From Sulfurimonas sp. (GTDB lineage Bacteria; Campylobacterota; Campylobacteria; Campylobacterales; Sulfurimonadaceae), in the NCBI GenBank assembly GCA_026987995.1, contig JALSMC010000238.1, forward strand, positions 1 to 10,292: a stretch of 10,292 nucleotides of DNA. Direction: 5' to 3'. Both the position numbers and the translations under genes were made by a program. The first letter of the stretch is position 1; every line of letters starts with the position of its first letter. Below the pieces are notes generated by a model, which searched no databases, was not told the origin of the DNA, and worked only from the letters and a program-made list of their open reading frames with translations. Below are positions 7,082 through 10,292 of this stretch, one piece after another.

Positions 7082-8846
7082 GCAAAACAAGATTACAATA
7101 AAAACTATATTTCAACTTATTTTAGAGAAAAAGAAAATCCTCATTTATGGACAGATTATCACACTCTTTGCTATCTTAGTGAGTGTGCCTATCCCTTTAA
7201 TGCTTCCTGTGATGGTAGATGAAGTCCTCTTAAATAAACCAGGACTTTTTGTAGAGACTATAAACTCTCTACTTGGTTCAACCTCTGCGTTTAACTACAT
7301 ACTTATCGTTGCTTTAGCCGTGATATTTCTGCGTTTTATCTACTATATCTTTACCGTTGTTTTAACGAAAATATTTACTCATATATCTAAGTATGTTACT
7401 TATATGATTCGCCAAAGACTCATCAAGCACCTCCAAATCACCTCTATGAATGAGTACGAAACCATAGGAAGTGGTGCTATAACTTCTAACCTTGTCACAG
7501 ATGTCAACACTCTCGATAGTTTTATCATCACCGCTGTAAGTAAAGTCGTTGCTTCTGTTTTAACACTTCTAGCTATTGCTATAGTTATGCTCAGTATTGA
7601 CCCTATTTTAGGTTTAATGATACTTGTAATTCAGCCTCTCATCATGCTACTGAGTAAAAAAATGTCTAAAAAAGTGGGTGGACTTAAAAAACAAGAGAAC
7701 AGTGCAATCGCAGAGTTTCAAGAAGATGTAGGGGAAACATTAGAGCTTTTTGGACAGATAAAAGCAAGTAACCAAGAACATTTTTTCTTCTCACGAGCTA
7801 TAAAACTAGCAGATAAAATTCAGACAACTTCAAATGAATATGGTTATAAAAATGTAGCCTATGAGCGACTCTCATACACTATTTTTCTTATCATGTTTGA
7901 GATTTTACGTGCAAGTGGGCTACTTCTAGTGGTTTATAGTGACCTCAGTATAGGAATGATGTTTGCCATGTTTGGCTACATCTGGTTCATCATGACACCT
8001 GTCCAAGACCTTTTGAGTTTTCAGTATGCCTACTCTTCAGCGATGTCAGCACTCGAGCGAATTAACACTATTTTAGCCCTCAAAACAGAAGTGAGTGGTA
8101 CTCAAAAACTCACAACTTCTTCTGTAAACATCTCCTTAGAAAATGTTGATTTCTCCTATGCAAGTGGTAAAAATATACTCGAAGGTATCTCTCTGAGTAT
8201 CCCACAAAGCTGTAAAATAGCACTCATTGGGGCAAGTGGAAGTGGAAAAACGACACTTGCACAAGTCATATCAGGATTTTATGAGAAATGCCGTGGTGAG
8301 ATTTATTACAACGATATTTCCACACACGAATTAGATAAAAGTTCTTTAAGAGAAAAAATATACCTCGTTTTACAAATGCCAATACTTTTTAACTCAAGTC
8401 TGCGTTTTAATATCACTATGGGTGATGAAAGTATTAACGATGAGCAGATACATCAAGCACTCAAAACAGCACAACTTTATGAGATGATAGAAAAAATGGA
8501 AGATGGACTTGATACCATAGTCGGGCATCACGGAGTTAGACTCTCAGGCGGTCAAAGACAACGTTTGAGCATCGCTCGAATGATCATCGCCAATCCTAGT
8601 GTCGTTATATTTGATGAGTCAACTTCTGCCCTTGATGTTCACACCGAGATGAAGTTACAACTTGCCCTTGAAGGTATACTCAAAGATAAAACAGTCATCA
8701 CTATCGCTCACAGACTCTCAACTGTAAAAAATGCAGATAAAATTTATGTTTTAGAAGAGGGGAAAATTGTGCAAGATGGTACACATAAAGAGCTTGAAAA
8801 TGAAGAGGGACACTACAAAGAGTTTGTAAAAAAACAGCTTATTTAG
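7080..8846 (+). CDS. ABC exporter, fused membrane and ATPase domains (MsbA/Sav1866-like)
   Basis: This 588-residue half-transporter should dimerise in the inner membrane and export a substrate using ATP. Residues about 15-325 form the six-helix type I exporter membrane domain, with clear hydrophobic spans near 20-48, 72-97, 150-172, 174-192, 265-287 and 290-312. The ATPase domain starts at about 348. It carries Walker A GASGSGKT (384-391), a Q-loop Gln at 432, the ABC signature LSGGQ (488-492), Walker B VVIFDE with catalytic E513, the D-loop SALD (516-519) and the switch His in TIAHRLST (H544), so it looks fully active. The substrate cannot be told from sequence; lipids, peptides and drugs are all handled by this family. 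The start region lacks a strong ribosome site and lies in an inverted repeat. It sits between the YceI gene (34-base gap) and a flavin split-barrel gene (24-base gap), likely in one operon. Confidence 0.95.
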   Translation: MQNKITIKTIFQLILEKKKILIYGQIITLFAILVSVPIPLMLPVMVDEVLLNKPGLFVETINSLLGSTSAFNYILIVALAVIFLRFIYYIFTVVLTKIFTHISKYVTYMIRQRLIKHLQITSMNEYETIGSGAITSNLVTDVNTLDSFIITAVSKVVASVLTLLAIAIVMLSIDPILGLMILVIQPLIMLLSKKMSKKVGGLKKQENSAIAEFQEDVGETLELFGQIKASNQEHFFFSRAIKLADKIQTTSNEYGYKNVAYERLSYTIFLIMFEILRASGLLLVVYSDLSIGMMFAMFGYIWFIMTPVQDLLSFQYAYSSAMSALERINTILALKTEVSGTQKLTTSSVNISLENVDFSYASGKNILEGISLSIPQSCKIALIGASGSGKTTLAQVISGFYEKCRGEIYYNDISTHELDKSSLREKIYLVLQMPILFNSSLRFNITMGDESINDEQIHQALKTAQLYEMIEKMEDGLDTIVGHHGVRLSGGQRQRLSIARMIIANPSVVIFDESTSALDVHTEMKLQLALEGILKDKTVITIAHRLSTVKNADKIYVLEEGKIVQDGTHKELENEEGHYKEFVKKQLI

Positions 8847-8870
8847 TACAATGAGAATAAAGGATTGTAA

Positions 8871-9407
8871 ATGGCTAAACAGTACAAAGTATTAAAACAA
8901 AAAGATATAGATTTCATACAAGAACAGAAACTTTTTTATCTTGCATCTTGCTCAGGAAGTGAAGTAAATCTCTCTCCTAAAGGTTATGATTCTATTCGTG
9001 TTTTAGATGAGAGCACCCTTCTTTTTATGCAGTATCCAGGAAGTGGTAACCGAACTTATAGAGATACAAAAGAAGGTGGTGAAGTCACCCTTGTCTTTAA
9101 TGCTTTTGTAGGTAAGCCTCAGATACTAAGGCTTTTTTGTAAGTCTGAGATAGTTGAGAGAGATGATGAGAATTTTGATGAGTATGCTAAGATGTTTGGT
9201 GAGATAAAGAACATCGTGCGCAACTTTTTTCTCTTTAGAATCTATGCAGTAGAGACGACTTGTGGTGAAGTTGTTCCTATTATGGAGTATAAAGAAGATC
9301 GTGAAGAGTACCGTGAGTGGGCTATAAAACTCGATAAAAAGGGAAAGCTAGAGCAGTACAATGCAGATACTTTTACCCCTGTTGATTTAAGCAAGGTAGA
9401 TGCTTAA
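8871..9407 (+). CDS. PNPOx-like flavin split-barrel family protein
   Basis: This 178-residue cytoplasmic protein belongs to the broad pyridoxamine 5'-phosphate oxidase-like split-barrel superfamily. The signature run is a starting helix (KDIDFIQEQKLFYLAS, residues 11-26), then EVNLSPKGYDSIRVLD (31-46), YPGSGNRTYRD (55-65) and a strand segment VTLVFNAF (72-79). Members of this roughly 180-residue subgroup with the VNLSPKG and GSGN motifs are usually annotated as pyridoxamine 5'-phosphate oxidase family proteins; their flavin or other cofactor and their substrate are mostly unassigned. It is too short and too different to be called PdxH. A good ribosome site (AGGA at 8861-8864, six bases) supports the start. 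Its stop overlaps the start of the RNase H gene by one base (TAATG), so translation of the two is probably coupled. Function in this cluster is unknown. Confidence 0.85.
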   Translation: MAKQYKVLKQKDIDFIQEQKLFYLASCSGSEVNLSPKGYDSIRVLDESTLLFMQYPGSGNRTYRDTKEGGEVTLVFNAFVGKPQILRLFCKSEIVERDDENFDEYAKMFGEIKNIVRNFFLFRIYAVETTCGEVVPIMEYKEDREEYREWAIKLDKKGKLEQYNADTFTPVDLSKVDA

Positions 9408-10231
9408 TGCAGGTAGTCACAGAGGAACTTCTCACATTAGGAGTTGATAAAAAAGATGAAATAAACGAAGAACAGCTCATCTTGCTTGGACTTGAACTCT
9501 CAAATAAAGAGAATTTTATAGCGCTATCTCTTGGCAAAGAACTCTCCGATGCACGAGCAGAACTATTTGTTCTATTACGAGATATAAAAGCAAAAACATC
9601 TCGTAAAACTATCATCGCTAACTATAAAGCTCTTCAAAAATTTCGTAAAAATGAGAGTGTGCAGATTTTAGAAACTAAAGTAGTTCCCATAGAAGCACCT
9701 ACTACTGCAAACAATGGAGACATAACAATCTACTGTGATGGTGGATGTACTCCAAACCCTGGTAAAGCAGGCTCAGGTGTTGCCATATACAGAGGTGAGA
9801 ATGTAAGTGAACTTTGGTATGGACTCTATGAGCCTATGGGAACAAACAACACAGCAGAACTCGGGGCTTTGTATGAGTCATTACTCATAGCTCAAAGAGA
9901 AGTAAATGCAGGAAACAGAGTTAGCATCAAGTGTGACTCCATGTACTCTATAGACTGCATCAGTAAGTGGGCTATCTCCTGGGAGAAAAAGAACTGGACA
10001 AAAAAAGGTGGCGAGATAAAAAATCTTGACATCATCAAAAAAGCATACTATCTTTACAATGAGCTAAAGTCAGATGTAAAACTCTCTCACATAAAAGCCC
10101 ATGCAGGATATGAGGGTAATGAGTTAGCAGACAGAATGACAATGTATGCAATACAAGAAAAAAGTGTCGCATTTGTGAAGTATAATGAGAAGCTAGACAT
10201 TCCTGCACTTCTTAAAATGAGATCTGGTTAA
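9407..10231 (+). CDS. RNase H type 1 domain protein with about 100-residue N-terminal extension
   Basis: This 274-residue protein has a C-terminal RNase HI domain (about 104-250) that should cut the RNA strand of RNA-DNA hybrids. All four acidic catalytic residues are present: D111 (YCDGG), E151 (NTAEL), D177 (KCDSMY) and D242 (NELADRM), plus the mobile-loop His in KAHAG (H232). The lysine- and tryptophan-rich segment WEKKNWTKKGGEIKN (192-206) matches the basic handle used to grip hybrids. Bacterial RNase HI is usually about 145-160 residues, so residues 1-100 are extra. That part is charged and helix-prone (GLELSNKENF, SDARAELFVLLRDIKAK, YKALQKFRKNES); it lacks the aromatic pattern of the known hybrid-binding domain and I do not recognise it. 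About 24 residues also follow the domain. The start overlaps the upstream stop (TAATG), with AAGG ten bases upstream. I leave the symbol blank because a separate rnhA is usual in this phylum. Confidence 0.9.
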   Translation: MQVVTEELLTLGVDKKDEINEEQLILLGLELSNKENFIALSLGKELSDARAELFVLLRDIKAKTSRKTIIANYKALQKFRKNESVQILETKVVPIEAPTTANNGDITIYCDGGCTPNPGKAGSGVAIYRGENVSELWYGLYEPMGTNNTAELGALYESLLIAQREVNAGNRVSIKCDSMYSIDCISKWAISWEKKNWTKKGGEIKNLDIIKKAYYLYNELKSDVKLSHIKAHAGYEGNELADRMTMYAIQEKSVAFVKYNEKLDIPALLKMRSG

Positions 10232-10246
10232 ACGCCACCCTATCCG

Positions 10247-10292
10247 ATGACTGAAGATGATTTTGAAGAAGACTTTGAACCTACTTGGCTCA
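10247..10292 (+). CDS. possible start of next gene (partial, acidic N-terminus)
   Basis: An ATG at 10247 opens an acidic frame (MTEDDFEEDFEPTWL) that runs to the window edge. It is in the same frame as the RNase H gene, five codons after its TAA. No ribosome site is visible upstream (ACGCCACCCTATCCG is C-rich). Only 15 codons can be seen, so it could equally be non-coding or part of a gene on the other strand. Confidence 0.3.
   Translation, partial: MTEDDFEEDFEPTWL

Noticed and set aside
9373..9615. Minus-strand 80-codon open frame across the flavin-protein/RNase H junction
   Set aside because: It is serine-rich antisense to two real genes and lacks a promoter or ribosome site.
1..10292. 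Defence system, prophage, insertion sequence or CRISPR array
   Set aside because: No spaced repeats, transposase, integrase, nuclease-effector or toxin-antitoxin pair was seen; the RNase H gene alone does not indicate a retron or reverse transcriptase system because no reverse transcriptase motif is nearby.

Overview
The window is AT-rich, densely coding chromosomal DNA. By family resemblance recalled from memory (not searched), it fits a Campylobacterota (epsilonproteobacterial) organism of the Sulfurimonas/Sulfurovum type. Pointers are the GluRS sequence, which reads like the epsilonproteobacterial GltX1 type, the short SurA-like protein, the 7TMR-DISM diguanylate cyclase and the codon usage (AAA, TTA, AGA, ATA rich). 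I see no tRNA, rRNA, CRISPR array, insertion sequence or phage gene, and no gene-free stretch over 300 bases.

Layout. Positions 1-1986 (minus strand) hold a likely two-gene operon for the cell envelope: an outer-membrane phospholipase A with an N-terminal Sel1/TPR-like segment and a TTG start, followed by a secreted SurA-like chaperone that runs off the left edge. A 117-base divergent spacer (1987-2103) separates it from a plus-strand pair: gltX (glutamyl-tRNA synthetase) and, 14 bases later, a membrane-anchored calcineurin-like metallophosphoesterase. That gene ends tail to tail with a minus-strand receptor-type diguanylate cyclase, and the two stop codons overlap at 4625-4628. The cyclase start is best moved inward to 6364, which leaves a second divergent spacer (6365-6481).

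From 6482 to 10231 a compact plus-strand cluster follows: a periplasmic YceI-family lipid-binding protein, a full-length ABC exporter (membrane domain fused to ATPase), a flavin split-barrel (PNPOx-like) protein, and an RNase H type 1 enzyme with an unusual N-terminal extension of about 100 residues. Gaps are 34 and 24 bases and then a 1-base stop/start overlap, which suggests co-transcription. A possible next gene begins at 10247 and is cut by the window edge.

Most of this is housekeeping or envelope biology. I do not see a clear new defence or mobile system. The points most worth a second look are a perfect inverted repeat with a TATAAT loop on the ABC exporter start codon, the RNase H extension, and the altered architecture of the phospholipase.
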